This document shows positions 44,830 through 57,070 of a stretch of DNA of 64,000 bases, piece after piece; within the stretch, counting starts at the first letter, position 1, and the number at the start of each line of letters is the position of its first letter. The DNA is from Dugong dugon (Eukaryota > Chordata > Mammalia > Sirenia > Dugongidae). Below the pieces are notes generated by a model, which was not told the DNA's origin, searched no databases, and saw only the letters and a list, made by a program, of their open reading frames with translations. The translations under genes were made by a program, and so were the position numbers. The stretch covers positions 13,070,501 through 13,134,500 of the forward strand of contig CM057473.1 of NCBI GenBank assembly GCA_030035585.1, read 5' to 3'.

Positions 44830-45730
44830 TACTCACAGACATGTGCAGATTCTCTCCGATATCTAAGCTATAAACTACGCTGTAGCTGCAGGGAGTATAA
44901 ATATCCTGGAGCCACCCAGATTTCTGGTGAGCAGAGAAACTTTTGGCAACAAGAACCGTCTGTTTGCCAACACTGAGCTCTTCTGAGTGTGTGGCTATTT
45001 CCTGGTTTCTTGCCATATATCCAGTTTCCATTTGCTGTGTAATCATCAAGCAGAATAGAAGATACATAATGTCCTTAGGTTGATATTTTTCCATTTTTCC
45101 ACCCAGCAGGTAAACACACATTCATCAGTTTTCTCACAGTGGGCTCACTTCCAATTTCAAGGAACTGATTACAGAGATTTATGTGAAGCGACTAGAAAGA
45201 GAGGATGTAGGTCCAGGTTACACAGTGGTTACCACCGTGCTGAAACCCCTTTGAGACTTCTCCTGAAAAGAAAACCTTGGAAGAACTGCTGCATTTCAGT
45301 CTGTCACTGATGGTGTGTGCACACATCACAGTGCAGTACAGTTCCAGCAGGGTCTTCCCCCTGAGCTTTGATCTTAGGACTTAAAGTGTTATGCATGTTT
45401 TTAGCTCAATGCTTTTATTTCTTCCTTATAAAACTGCTCTGCAATATAAAGTACACGTATAATAGAAATCACTGCATCATATTCAGACTTCCACTATAGT
45501 TAGTTATGTATGTGATTCCAATGTATAGAAGATTTGGTTATATTCACATAGGACCTTAAATATCTTATATTTAGGTTTTGAGTATTGTTAGTCATATACG
45601 TGTTTCCACTGCTAGATTGTAACTTTTTCAAAACTAGAAAATATGTCTTCAGAATCTTTCACCAAAAAACAAAGTACAGTATATATGTAATAGTGAGTGT
45701 TACTGGAAGAAGTAGAGTAACAGATCATGT
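44830..45730. other. intergenic DNA, no gene supported
   Basis: Open frames exist at 44825-45121 (minus, 98 codons) and 45080-45310 (plus, 76 codons). Neither resembles a known family, and no promoter or splice structure could be tied to them. Confidence 0.4.
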
Positions 45731-45974
45731 CGCTCATCTTATCCAAATTCGAGAATTATTCCACACATCTTGTAATGTAAAAATCAAAGCCCTTGCAATT
45801 GCTCTCAAGCTCCTACAAAGTCTATTCCTGCACTACTCCCCTGACATTGGTGCCTAGTGCTCTCCTAATTGTTCACTCCAACTCTATTGTTCTCTTTGCT
45901 ATTTCTTAAGTACATTGGGCACACTTTGTCCTTAGGACTTTGCACCAAGCAAAGTTGTTAGATCCTCTGGAATA

Positions 45975-46313
45975 CGTTTGTGGTTGTTGTTGTCAGTTGC
46001 CATGGATGAGCCTGTGAGCCATAGTGACCTTATTTATGTATAACAGAATGAAACATTGCCTGGTCCTGCACAGTCTTCATGATTTTTGATATGTTTGAGT
46101 CCATTATTTTGGCTTTTGTGTCAGTCCATCTCACTGAAGGTTTCCCTCATTTTCTCTGATCTCTACCAACCATGAAGCCCTTTTCTAGTGATTAGTCTTT
46201 CCTGATGAAGTGCCTTAAGTCAGTGAGCCAAAGTCTCCCCACCCGTGCTTCTAAGGAGCATTCTGGTTGTATTTCTTCTAAGACTGATTTGTCTGTTCTT
46301 CTGGCAGTCCACA
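45975..46313 (-). mobile_element. RTE LINE 3' end inside L2
   Basis: Diverged minus-strand RTE 3' end: CCATAGTGACCTTATTTATG and ATAACAGAATGAAACATTGC tail region, GTGTCAGTCCATCTCACTGA and CTAAGGAGCATTCTGGTTGT coding part. More diverged than the copy at 38926-39170. Confidence 0.8.
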
Positions 46314-46476
46314 ATATATTTTTTTATATACTTTATTTTTTGTATTCCTTATATACTTTTACTCCAGTTATACACATGGCTAATTACTTGTTGAAGATTA
46401 CTTCTGCCTCCCCTTACTCCTTAAGAACTCTTGGTAGCTACTAATGATTATTTTTACCTTACTACTGATTACTTGG

Positions 46477-46691
46477 AGCCCTGGTGGCACAGTGGTTAAA
46501 AAACTCAGCTGCTACCCAAAAGCTCAGCAGTTGGAACCCACCAGCAACTCTGCAGGAGAAAAGACCTGGGAGAAAAGACCTGGAGATCTACACCAGTAAA
46601 GATTACAGCCTAGGAAACCCTATGGGCAGTTCTGCTCTGTCCTATAAGGCTGATGTGAGTCCAAAGATTCTATGGCACACTACAACAACAG
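46477..46691 (+). mobile_element. AfroSINE-like SINE, long variant
   Basis: GGAGCCCTGGTGGCACAGTGG head. The body contains a short tandem repeat of GAGAAAAGACCTGG. The tail ends ACTACAACAACAG. The 12-bp exact duplication CTGATTACTTGG lies at 46465-46476 and 46692-46703. Confidence 0.95.
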
Positions 46692-46899
46692 CTGATTACT
46701 TGGCAACATCCTACTTAATTTTTCTTTTCACTTTGCTTTAATGTTCATTGCTTTTAGTCCCCTGATAAAGTTTTAAGCTCCGTAAGGACAGGGATATTTA
46801 GTCTATTTGATATAGGAATGTATCCATAGCACTTACAAGTTAAAATAGGGTATGACACATAGAAAGTAGTCAGTAAATATGTGAGTTGATTAATACATA

Positions 46900-47760
46900 C
46901 TTTCATACTTCTTTTGTATGCACTCACATATATTTTTGTCACTTTATTGGGATAATTTGATTTATATTTTTTATTATGATGAATAAAGCCACATGTATCA
47001 ATTTGCATTTTTCTGTTTTCATTTAATATGTGTCTTCAAACTATGGATATTTTGGACAATGGTTTGGAAGATCACAGCAATTTTTCTAGTGAGTGCTAAA
47101 ATATTCATTACAGCTACTGAATATTTTTAATCTGAAGAAATTTAAATTTGATCTTTTTTATAGTTTCCATTTCTTTCCTTAATATTCATGTTTTCCTTTA
47201 AATCTTCAAATCTTCTTAATACATATTTTAATGCTCTTGACTACAAATTAGCTTATCTCTACCACATTTGGAACTCTTATTTTTGTCTGGTGTTCTCCTA
47301 GTTATGGGTCTTATTTTTCTGATTTTTTCTCCTTGTTTAATAATTTTTTTTAGTGAATGCTAGGCATGTGAATTTTGCATTGGATTTTGTTATATTCCTT
47401 TAAAGAGTACTGGATTATGTTCTAGGACTCAGTTAAGTTTACTGCTGACTAGTTTAAAAAAAAAAAAAGTTTCTTTCTAGTCAGTTTCAACTCATGGCAA
47501 CCCCGTATGTGTCAGAATAGAACTGTACTCCACAGGATTTTCAGTGGCTGATTTTTTGGAAGGCTTTTTTCCAAAGAGTCTCTGGGTGGAGTCTAATCTC
47601 TAACCTTTCAGTTAGCTGCTGAGTACATCAGCAGTTTGTACCACCCGAAGACTCCTTATCTTTATAGGCTTGGCTTTAAGCTGTGCCAAGGTTATTTTAG
47701 AGTTGTTTTCCTTCTAGGACTTGTTTAGCCCCATTACTAAATAGCACTATTTGGAGTCTC
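46900..47760 (-). mobile_element. old L1 3' UTR, antisense, split by a SINE
   Basis: TTATTTTTGTCTGGTGTTCT, AGTGAATGCTAGGCATGTGA, GTTCTAGGACTCAGTTAAGT and, past the SINE, TATAGGCTTGGCTTTAAGCT and GTTTAGCCCCATTACTAAAT match a reverse-oriented old L1 3' UTR. The part left of 47200 is less certain. Confidence 0.55.
47476..47655 (-). mobile_element. AfroSINE-like SINE, second variant
   Basis: GTATGTGTCAGAATAGAACT, TCTCTGGGTGGAGTCTAATC and GCAGTTTGTACCACCC on the plus strand. It interrupts the antisense L1. Confidence 0.85.
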
Positions 47761-49060
47761 TTAAAAAAAAAAGATCTTTTTTTTTTTAAATTTTAATAAG
47801 GTTTTCCTGGAAAAGCTAGAAAATGTTCTTAGAATTTACAATATTCTTACTCTGTGTCAGCTCCTGCTTACAGTTCCCTAAAAAATGCCCCCCCCCCATG
47901 AAGTTATTCTTTGTCTGACTTTGTGGAATATCATCCTACATTTGAACATAATGATATTTAGCCAAAAACTCAGAGAAATTCATATGAATATTTCTGAATA
48001 CACAACTACCTTTGTGGCAAATACTGGGTTGTCGACCTTGAGTTCAAACAAAGTTTTCATCTATAGCAATATTATTTCACATTTCTCTTGAGAAGCCCCA
48101 CTACTAGTCTGTATCACTCAGAATAATCTAGATTACACTATTAAAATCAATTAACTTGCAGTAGCAGCAGGAGACTAGAGAAGCACTTAAAAATCATGCC
48201 CTATTTTTCTCTGCTTTAGTTGAATGTGACACAGTCAAGGCCCTGTGAATGAAATTAATCACATGGCACTGCCTAGCAGCAAGAAGAGGTAGAATGAATC
48301 CCTTCTATACATCCAGCAGCATAAACAGGAAAACTATGTATTGGTGAGCAGCAATGATGCCTACTGTACAGGCATTCTCTGTCACCCGGTCAGTGTGTTG
48401 CTCTCATTCTAATTTGGACTCTTGATCAGCTATTGGTGAAAGAAACTTCTTATGAAACACTTCCTATTTCTACCACAGGCTTCTACTTACAGGATTTTAG
48501 TATATTCCGTTAGGTTTTTCTATGTACAAGCTTCAACACTCTACTTTTTCTCAGTAAGGTTAATTGAATTCCTTTCAGTGTGCTTCCACCTTAATACATT
48601 TGGCACAAATTCTCCAAAGTTTTAAAAATATTAATATTATCTATGTCTGAGGGGGTTTTTTTCGTTTTATTTTTTATTATCTTCAGTCATTTCTTTAGCT
48701 TTTTTCATGAGAGTTTGGAAGAAAGCTTTTAATGTGTCATTTTTTTTCAGATATTGCCAAGAAAGTTTTTGAATGTCTAAAACAGTTTATAAGTGTTTAC
48801 TGCTATTGGCTGCTTTTGAATACTTTAACCACTTTATAGAATTTTTTTTTGAATAGTTAAATAAATACTATGTCATTTAACATTTTTGAACTAATAGTAG
48901 TGACTACTCACAGCACTATAGAAATCAAAAGGTCACATACAGGCTTTCAAGGAAAGTGCTCTGATTCCTTTTGAGGGCACTTAGGAAGCTACACTGGCAT
49001 TCGGGTTGTACATGCTCCATACAGATAAAAATGCTCTTAAAGACTCTAAGTATATAAAGA
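47761..49060. other. intergenic DNA
   Basis: Contains a C9 run at about 47888. Positions 48230-48440 may hold an unassigned old repeat. No gene seen. Confidence 0.4.
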
Positions 49061-49084
49061 ACAATTTAATTTAAATTTAAAGCA

Positions 49085-49570
49085 ACCTCAGATTCTGTTA
49101 GCAACGGTAATCAGAAATAGCAAAGCCCCGCTACCACGACTGACTGCTCTGACAGGGATCACAACAGAGGGTCCTGGACAGAAATGGAGAAAATTATAGA
49201 ACAAAATTCTAATTCACAAAAAAAGACCAGACTTACTGGCCTGACAGACTGGAGAAACCCCGAGAGTATGGTCTCCGGATACTTTTAGCTCAGTATTGAA
49301 GTCACTCCCAAGGTTCACCATTCAGCCAAAGATTAGACAGCCCCATAAAACAAAACAAGACTAATGGGGCACAACAGTCCAGGGACAAGGACTAGAAGGC
49401 AGGAGGGGACAGGAAAGCTGGTAATAGGGAACCCAAGGTTGAGAAGGGACAGTGTTGACATGTCGTGGGGTTGTTAACCATTGTCATAAAACAATACGTG
49501 TACTAACTGTTTAATGAGAAACTATTTGTTCTGTAAGCCTTCATCTAAAGTACAATAAATAAATAAATAG
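49085..49570 (+). mobile_element. 5'-truncated L1 3' UTR, afrotherian type
   Basis: ACTGGAGAAACCCCGAGAGT, ACCATTCAGCCAAAGATTAG, CAAGGACTAGAAGGCAGGAG, ATGTCGTGGGGTTGTTAACC and AGTACAATAAATAAATAAAT match my memory of the 3' UTR of elephant L1 elements, ending in an AATAAATAAAT tail. It is much less decayed than the other L1 pieces here, so probably the youngest LINE copy. No ORF is included. Confidence 0.65.
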
Positions 49571-49662
49571 TAAAGCCTTACCTTAAATAGTAATATATGG
49601 AAATGCACATTTTTAAGAAGTCAGCAATCTTAAGTCATTATCTTACTTTTCAAAAAAATCCC

Positions 49663-49802
49663 AAACTGAACCCATTGCCATTGAGTGGATTCTGACTCAT
49701 AGCGACCTTAGAGGGCAGTGTATAACTGCCCTATAGGGTTTTCAAGGAGTGGCTGGTGAATTCCAACTGCCAACCTTTTGGTTAGTAGCCGAACTCTTAA
49801 AC
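49663..49802 (-). mobile_element. AfroSINE-like SINE, head truncated
   Basis: CCATTGCCATTGAGTGGATT through GGTTAGTAGCCGAACTCTTAA on the plus strand; the first ~20 bp of the head are missing. Confidence 0.85.
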
Positions 49803-51104
49803 AGGTGCTGAAAGGTTTCTTTTCTTTTTCTTTTAAGCCTGTTCTTTTGCTGATACGTTAAACGTTAAATTGCAATTTTCCTTTCTAAACAAATATATTC
49901 TATCTATCTACCAATTTATGTTACAAAATAAATCCAAATAGTTGTGCTGAAAGGATTTTTGTACACATGGTGTATATGACCTCGTAATCTGAAAATATGC
50001 AGGTACTTGGGTTTGAAACAGTAAGTGCTAGACAGAATATTTTTTAAAGTAATGTACTTAATCATGTATTTGCATATGCAATATACTGTACTTCTCTGAA
50101 TTCAATTACTAGAAACATTATGTAGTTAAAATGTTGCACAGTGATTGTAATTAAGAACCACATACCACATTTTAGAATGTCATTCTGTGTAAATTTATCA
50201 CACAAAAATATGATGGCTTATATTAAGTAAAAATTAACCAAAGACCTAGACTTAAAAAAATAAAAAGAAAGTAAAAGAAGGAAAGAAATGTAAGTGAATG
50301 GAGAAAGAATAACTTTAAGTCTATAAAAGGTAGACAATTAAGACTTGTAAAATTACTAAATAAGAGTTTTCAGTGACATTGAGCAGCTGTCACGGGTTTG
50401 TTTGCATGTATTACTGAAGTAATTCATGTTTAATGGGCAACTATTTTGATATGTTTTGAATCATGCAAATATCAAAATAATATTTTACCTCTTGTTCTAA
50501 AGAGGTCATATGTGAGATTTTTCTTTATCTTTCCTCATACAAAACATATATTTGATTCTATTTTAGTATTAAATTTGGTAATTAATAATATTTTAGCTTT
50601 CTTTCCTGATTTCTACAGAGGTGACACTTTTTCCTATACACTAAACATTTCGTTTCATCTTTGCTTAGAATTTTAAGAGCCCAATTCTCCCAATGAGTCT
50701 CCTTACACTGTAGTCAAATGGAGGAATTATGTCCTTTGTAGTTACAGTTTAAGAGGACTATGCTATGCCTAAATGGGCATTAATCAATGCCAAATGAAAA
50801 TGGTCCGATTCAAATTCTTTCTTCTATTATTTATATTTTTGTTAGATTAAGGACAGGATAAGCTTTAGAAAATGCTTTTATTGTTATTAAGATAAGTAAA
50901 TACATATACTTGAATTATATAAGTAAATATGCCTTAATGGCAATAAAACAGTAATGTCAATTATTATTTAAAAATAATTTTCATTGAATAGCTTATTATA
51001 GATAATATTTTTCTTTATTATATCAGGTATTAACACATCCTGGTCACTTTACTTGTACAGTCTTATGTGTACACATATATGCCACATTTTTTTTTGCACA
51101 ATTG
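49803..51104. other. intergenic DNA, no feature seen
   Basis: AT-rich; no recognised gene or repeat. Confidence 0.45.
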
Positions 51105-51345
51105 GTAGTGGAGATTAAAATCAAGAACTCTAGACTCAAACCTCCAGTGTTTACCACGCAACTCTACAGTTTATTAGCTGAGCGCTTGTGGTTAATAATT
51201 TTCTAAGCCATTTGGAAAATATGAATTATAATAGCAACTGATTTGTCTGCTCTTGTAAGAATGAATAGGATGTCATATGGAAAACTCTAAACACACTGCT
51301 TGGCAAATTGTATAAACTTAATCCATTACTAACTATCATAAGAGT
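51105..51345 (+). mobile_element. MIR SINE
   Basis: GAACTCTAGACTCAAACCTC, AACTCTACAGTTTATTAGCT, GAATTATAATAGCAACTGAT and CACACTGCTTGGCAAATTGT follow the full MIR order, nearly complete but diverged. Confidence 0.65.
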
Positions 51346-51414
51346 TTTATCATTTTCAGTGATGATAATAAACCTTGGAATGCCTAAAGGATATGCCCAA
51401 ATTTAATCAACTAA

Positions 51415-51673
51415 TAATCATACTTTGGGCATATTATCAGGAGGGATCAGTCCCTGGAGAAGGACATCATGCTTGGTAAAGTAGAGGGTCAGCAAAAACA
51501 GAGGAAGACCCTCAATGAGATGGATTGACACAGTAGCTGCAACAATGGGCTCAAGCATAACAACGACCATGAGGATCGCACAGGACCGGGCTATGTTTCT
51601 TTCTGTTGTACGTAGGGTCACTATGAGTAGGAACTGACTGGACAGTACCTAACAGCAACAACAACAACAATAA
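51415..51673 (+). mobile_element. RTE LINE 3' end
   Basis: TTATCAGGAGGGATCAGTCC through GAAGACCCTCAATGAGATGG (C-terminal coding part) to a complete tail AGGAACTGACTGGACAGTAC then CTAACAGCAACAACAACAAC. 5'-truncated to about 260 bp. The tail is the best comparison for SINE tails such as 22260-22311. Confidence 0.9.
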
Positions 51674-53740
51674 ATACAGGACCTCAAACTCAGCTGTCTC
51701 TGACATGTTAGACAGCCCACCAGAATGTTGACTGGGTATATACTCTATGTTAAGAAATGATCTTAAGAATTACATATATTTTTTGATATTTTGTATATTT
51801 TAAAGTCTTAATTTACTCCTTAAATTGAACATTTCTTACTTTTGAAATTATGAATATTTCATGATGGTTAAATTTTTTTGATGAATTTCTTATGCTAACT
51901 TTCCAAGTTTGCATAACAAACCAAGTTTGGCACAGTTTTTCTAGAGAAGTCGTGGATTAGGAGTAAAAATTGCTAATGTAATTGTTAGCACATGTTCATT
52001 TTTATATTGAATCCATAGAAATTATATCCAAATAGATTTTACTAGACTCTGAGCTAATTTCTAAATTGGATCTTGAACTCTCGGCACAGAGAATACTATA
52101 CGCAAAGGCCGGTGGTGGGAATGTGTGTAACAGGTACGTGTCGTTAAAGGAAGGCCAACACAGTCTCTACACAGAATGTGTTAGAAGGTAACATGAGATG
52201 AATGTGGAGAACCCTGTAGCAACCAAGCAAAGCGTGATCTTGTGAACCCTATGAAAGCTTTTGGTATTTATCCTAAAAGCAGGGAAAATCACATAGGTTT
52301 ATAACCACGAGAGTGATAGGAAGACCTGTCCAGTTCCAGATTGGGGAACTAACTAAAATAGTGTAATGGCAAATATGGGACAAATCAGTTAGAATCTTCT
52401 AAATGAGAAATAATGCCTTTCTATGCTGCAAAGCTGAGTGAAGCAGAAGAATGTACGTGAGTTTGAGAAATATCAAGAAGTAACTTTCCACCTAGAAGCA
52501 TAAACCCAAATAAAATGAAAATGTGAGTACAGATGCGAAAATATTTAATAATTGTTTTGGTTTGTGATTCAAATTATTTTGATTTGTTAATCAAAGAGAT
52601 ATACAGATACAGTTTTTATATAAAAATATTTATTATAGGAATTAAACCAAGGACATAAATATTTGAACTCCTACTAGCCTGTACTAAGAGATAGCTATTT
52701 GATGTGCAGCTGCACAAAACATACACTATAAAATTAACAAATGCAGCTATCATGCTGTTTGTGTTGGCAAGGGTTGCTGTTAAGTAGTTCTCCAGAAGGA
52801 AAAATGGCATTTGAGGCACAAGACAATTCTTAAGGATAAACATCTACATAGGAAATTGATGGGCTCCAGCTACAAATGTCAATAGTTCACCTACTGTGTA
52901 AACTCCTCTGAAGTATACAAGCTCCTCCAATTCACACATGCCTGTAGATAGCAGGTACTCAGTATATTTAAATTGAAGATAATAATAAGTAGTTTGTTTT
53001 TTTTAAAACTCAGTCAAGGCAAATAGTCTAAATTGGTTGCTTCAGATATTTCACTTAATTAAACAATTTACAGAAGGACTACACAATCTTTAACTTGATT
53101 TCAAAAAATTGAAATATCACCAACTTTAATATAAATGTACTTTCAGATTTTATTTCTGAAAGATGCGGAAGATATTTTTTGGTCCTGTTGGTCTCAGGCG
53201 CCCTCTTCCTCACTTAACTCCATCATGAAGCTGCTTTCTCTTTATGGCAGTAACTCACCTACTTTTATAAGAATAATTTCTAAGACTCAGTTCTTTAAAA
53301 TATTTGATGTCATCCTGAAACACAGAGTAATAAAAAAAAAGATCATCTGAAAAGTTTAAGTTATTGTTTGACAGGTGAAGGTGTTTGCTATAAGGAAGGT
53401 CATGGAAAAACAGCAGGATGACTAGGGGATAGCTTAATAAATGAGATATTTTTAAATCAATTTTTATTCTTTCAAAAGTCTAATGCTCTGATGTTTGAAT
53501 AAGTGATGGTTGCTTTTGTTCAAAGAACTACTATTCTGTTTTTGATTTATTGACTTCAATATTTAATATTTTTGACATGATATTCATTATTGTCTGCTGC
53601 TCCGTAATTATAACTACAGAATATTAACATAAGCTTAAAACCAGTTGACAATTTTCCCATTGAAATGCTTTTTTGCCTGTGAATACAAATTTTTTAAACA
53701 TTGTTTTTAAATATAGCAACCTCACCCCAAAAAGATAAAC
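51674..53740. other. intergenic DNA, no feature seen
   Basis: No gene, RNA or recognisable repeat. Short frames only. Confidence 0.45.
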
Positions 53741-54660
53741 ACCTGCTGAACCCTGAAGTTATAAATAATGAATGTGGTATGAACAATCAGAACCTGGACG
53801 AGGCAACTGCAAGCCAGTAGTTTGTGGGCATATGTCAGTACCCTAGCCTCCCAATTAGCACATCAGCCAAACCTGCTCAACCATATTGAATACAGATCTA
53901 TAATTGACTGGTTCAAGGATCACTATATGCCAAACAAACCCTGTTCAGATTAGGGTGAAACCATGTAGACACATTGGCTGGGAGCAAGTGGTGACTGATT
54001 GATAACTCCCTCAAAAATTAGTGCCTACCTTTTCATTATCCTTTGCTTGCTCACAATTGCCACCTAGTTCATGAAAGAAGTAGAATGTGATTTATTTAAC
54101 CTAAGTGGTATTCTTGTACAATTTTCTTTTGATTTTGTCCTCTCAGTGATTTCTTGAACACAAGATATAGTTTTTACCTAAAGTTTTAACAAGCTTCATT
54201 CAGAAGCTCGGTGGTGGATGACCTATATATGCCACAAATACTGTAGGAGATACTTTTACAGAATTAGAATCACTGAGGGAAAAGGTGTGATAGAATGCTG
54301 AAATAATTGAGGCCACACGTAAGGCCAAGTGTCAGTACTTAAGTATGAATAAAAGGTAAATACATTATTGTAAGGAAGGGGTAAGGCAGGGTGGCAGCCA
54401 GGAAGATGAGTATAACCCTGAGAGCTAGGGGGATGGTTAGTTAAACATGGTGTTCCAAGTGGCAAGACGAATGGGCAACAAACAAGGGCATTGCTCAATC
54501 TGTGCAAACTGGAGAAATCAATAATGGATGATGTTAGCCAGTCAGTGACTACCACAGCGCTTTCAAGATAGACTCAGGGAGAAGAAAAAAGTGTTAAGTG
54601 GATGCTTTGCATGAGTGCAGTAGCAGGGTTCTACTCATCAAACTTCTCTAGTTACTGCCC

Positions 54661-54800
54661 CTAACAGAACAAAAAAAAAAAAGTAGCCATTGAGTCGATT
54701 CCAACTCCTATACAGTTTCCCAGGAGCATCCGGTGGATTCAAACTGCTGACGTTTTGGTTAGCAGCTGTAGCTCTTAACCACTATGCCGACAGGGTTTCC
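54661..54800 (-). mobile_element. AfroSINE-like SINE
   Basis: GCCATTGAGTCGATTCCAAC, CAGGAGCATCCGGTGGATTC and CTATGCCGACAGGGTTTCC on the plus strand. AGTTACTGCCC is duplicated at 54650-54660 and 54801-54811. Confidence 0.9.
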
Positions 54801-55395
54801 AGTTACTGCCCTTGCTGTATGTCAAACCTGCCAAGAGCAGTCACCATTGCTGCGGCTTGTGGAACAATATTCCTGAAAGAGACCAACCAGTTACTTTGGA
54901 TTGCTGAAATAATCAACTAAACAATAGATTAGCAATCAACTAGAAATGACAGTGATCCATTTTGCCTGAAATAGATATATACTCAGGGATATGTTTGCCT
55001 TTTCTGCCCCTAGATCTTCAGCTAGCACCACTATTTCAGGATTTACAGTGTTTTATCTACCAGTGAAGGAACTGCACAATACCACATTGGCAAAGTGATA
55101 CACCTTACAGAAAAATGAGTATAAGAGTAGGCAATGATGTTGGGATCCATTCAAAGGAGTGCTATAGCTGGCCCACGCTGGCTTACTAGAGAGCTGCTAT
55201 TTAAATGTTCAGGAATTTTGAAGGCTGACTGATATCATCTCGGTAACTCGAAATTGGGCGCAGTGAGAGCATTTATACCATGGGTACGGAAAAATGCTAC
55301 AATTCACAGCTTTTCCCCACCACAAAATGCCAATTGTTAAACATTTACTAGCCAATCTTTTTACCTGCCACACTACTGAGAACCTCCTGGGCTGA

Positions 55396-55557
55396 AAAAA
55401 ACAAAACCCATGGCTGTTGAGTCAATTCTGACTCATAGCGACCCTATAGGACAGAGTAGAACTGCCCCACAGGGTTTCCAAGGAGCACCTGGTGGATTTG
55501 AACTGACAACCATTTGGTTAGCAGCCGTAGATCTTAACCACTATGCCACCAGGGTTT
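55396..55557 (-). mobile_element. AfroSINE-like SINE inside ERVL
   Basis: Full short-variant copy (GGCTGTTGAGTCAATTCTGA to TATGCCACCAGGGTTT). The exact 12-bp duplication CTCCTGGGCTGA lies at 55384-55395 and 55558-55569. Confidence 0.95.
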
Positions 55558-56465
55558 CTCCTGGGCTGATAGACAAACACAAATGTCTGCTGAAAGCACA
55601 TCTGAGCTGCCATCATAAAAGTGATATTCTTTATGATGAGATGCCCTTCTCCAGGAAGAAGCTCACAGCCTAAATTTATCACCATTCCATGGTGCTCTGT
55701 ATCCAGTGGGTTAAATAGATGGATCAGAAACCAAGGGGTAGAAGTATAAATAGCTCCACTTAGTGTCTTCCCTAAAGATGTACTTTGGGAATATGTACTT
55801 CCCAAATTTAAAATTTCAGGCTTTGTGACTTTAGGAGTCTTGATTCCTAGAAGTGGAACATTTCTGACAGCGGTATTCCCTTTAAGTCTTAAGTCTCGTA
55901 ATTTAGAACCCCTTGTGCTAAGAGTCCAGCAGCAAAGAGAGAGATTATAGCATCCTGGAAGGGGCAATTTACTTGATCATTAAGATGAAGTTGGCTTTTG
56001 GTTACATAGGGCAGGAATGGAAGAACATATCTGGCCCCCAGATGAACCAATAATATTTCTCGTTACTCCTCAGATAATTATGGCAGTCAATAGAATAGTG
56101 TGGCAGTCATAACCTGAGAAGCGCACGATGCCCAGGGTCTCAGAATATACAAGGATGAGAATCTAGGTCATTCCTCCTGGGAAGGAACCAAGACCAATAA
56201 ACGTTCTAGCCAAGGGGCAGGGTAATCTCAGAGAGGAAACACCAATTATGTCCTTAAGACAAGCTCCAGAAGCAGAGGTGAGAGTTCATCCTACTAACCT
56301 TCCTCTCGTAAGCTTCCACAAGATGGAGACCATCCGGAATGTTGGAACAGATGATTCCACAGACAGTGACCTCACTGTATGAAGCTCATGCATCTGAGCA
56401 GTACTTGTGGTGGTCGATGATGTTGCCTTGCCTAGATATCCCTTTCTTCTCCTACCTGCTGGGAG

Positions 56466-56804
56466 TGTTGGCTGCTGGTGAGCTGATTCCATCTCCCGGT
56501 ATTTCCATCAGCTGAAGGAATCTTCCTCACCTAAGGTTGCCCTCCAGTGATTAGCCATCCAATGATTACCTTCATCCAGTGACTGGACAGTGTGTGGGAA
56601 TCCAAAATTCCAGTCTATATATCAATAGGGATAACTCTGAATGTCCATCCCAGCTCTAGAACTTCCTGTATAATAATTTCTAATTCAAGTTCTCTGTCAG
56701 CTCAGCATTTGCAGAGGTAGTTTGTGAACTATTTTCCTGTAATCTTTCTTCACATAAATCTCAGAGGGGAATATTCTGTTTTCTGGGGAACTTCACCTAT
56801 GACA
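56466..56804 (+). mobile_element. MLT2-like LTR of ERVL (fossil)
   Basis: Begins TGTTGGCTGCTGGTGAGC and ends TCACCTATGACA, with CATCCAGTGACTGGACAGTG, AATTCCAGTCTATATATCAA and CTATTTTCCTGTAATCTTTC in between, in the style of an ERVL-associated MLT2 LTR. Its place directly after ERVL internal sequence supports a 3' LTR. Confidence 0.55.
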
Positions 56805-56934
56805 GACCTTAATATACACCCAACTGTTTATTTTATTTTATTTTGGCAATATATGATGAAATACATTTTTTACAAAAAAATCTGATTTTTTAATATATAT
56901 TTTTAAAATTTGATGATAATACACACAAGTGAGG

Positions 56935-57035
56935 ATGGCACAAGACTGAGCAATGTTTTGCTCCGTTATACATAAGGACCCCATGAGTCAGAGCCAACTC
57001 GATGGCAACTTTCAGCAATAAACAAGTGTTAAAAT
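56935..57035 (+). mobile_element. RTE LINE 3' tail
   Basis: GAGGATGGCACAAGACTGAG, CAATGTTTTGCTCCGTTATA and GAGTCAGAGCCAACTCGATGG form the last ~100 bp of the RTE element. Confidence 0.8.
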
Positions 57036-57070
57036 ATATAACCACCTTTTTATGACTGATTTCAATTGAA

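Larger units (their letters stand above)
45740..46890 (+). mobile_element. L2 LINE 3' end split by RTE and SINE
   Basis: Left piece 45740-45965 (CTCCTAATTGTTCACTCCAA, then TTCTTAAGTACATTGGGCAC and CTTTGCACCAAGC) is L2 ORF2-end text. Right piece 46700-46890 (CTCCGTAAGGACAGGGATAT, GGTATGACACATAGAAAGTA, then GTCAGTAAATATGTGAGTTG) is the L2 3' terminus. An RTE fragment and a SINE lie between. Same order and orientation on both sides support one old L2 copy. Confidence 0.55.
54620..56465 (+). mobile_element. ERVL internal region (fossil)
   Basis: The order AGATGCCCTTCTCCAGGAAG, CCATGGTGCTCTGTATCCAG, AGAAACCAAGGGGTAGAAGT, GAGAATCTAGGTCATTCCTC and CTAGCCAAGGGGCAGGGTAA parallels the 3' part of the ERVL internal region as I remember it, in plus orientation. 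It leads into an LTR-like block at 56466. Only a 3' portion is recognisable and it is broken throughout. Two SINEs lie within it. The left edge is uncertain and may extend toward 53740. Confidence 0.5.

Noticed and set aside
44825-45310. Opposed 98- and 76-codon frames
   Set aside because: No domain, no supporting promoter or splice signals, and mutual overlap suggests chance openness.
55518-55967. 149-codon minus-strand frame
   Set aside because: It lies antisense to the ERVL fossil and part of a SINE, with no recognisable protein.
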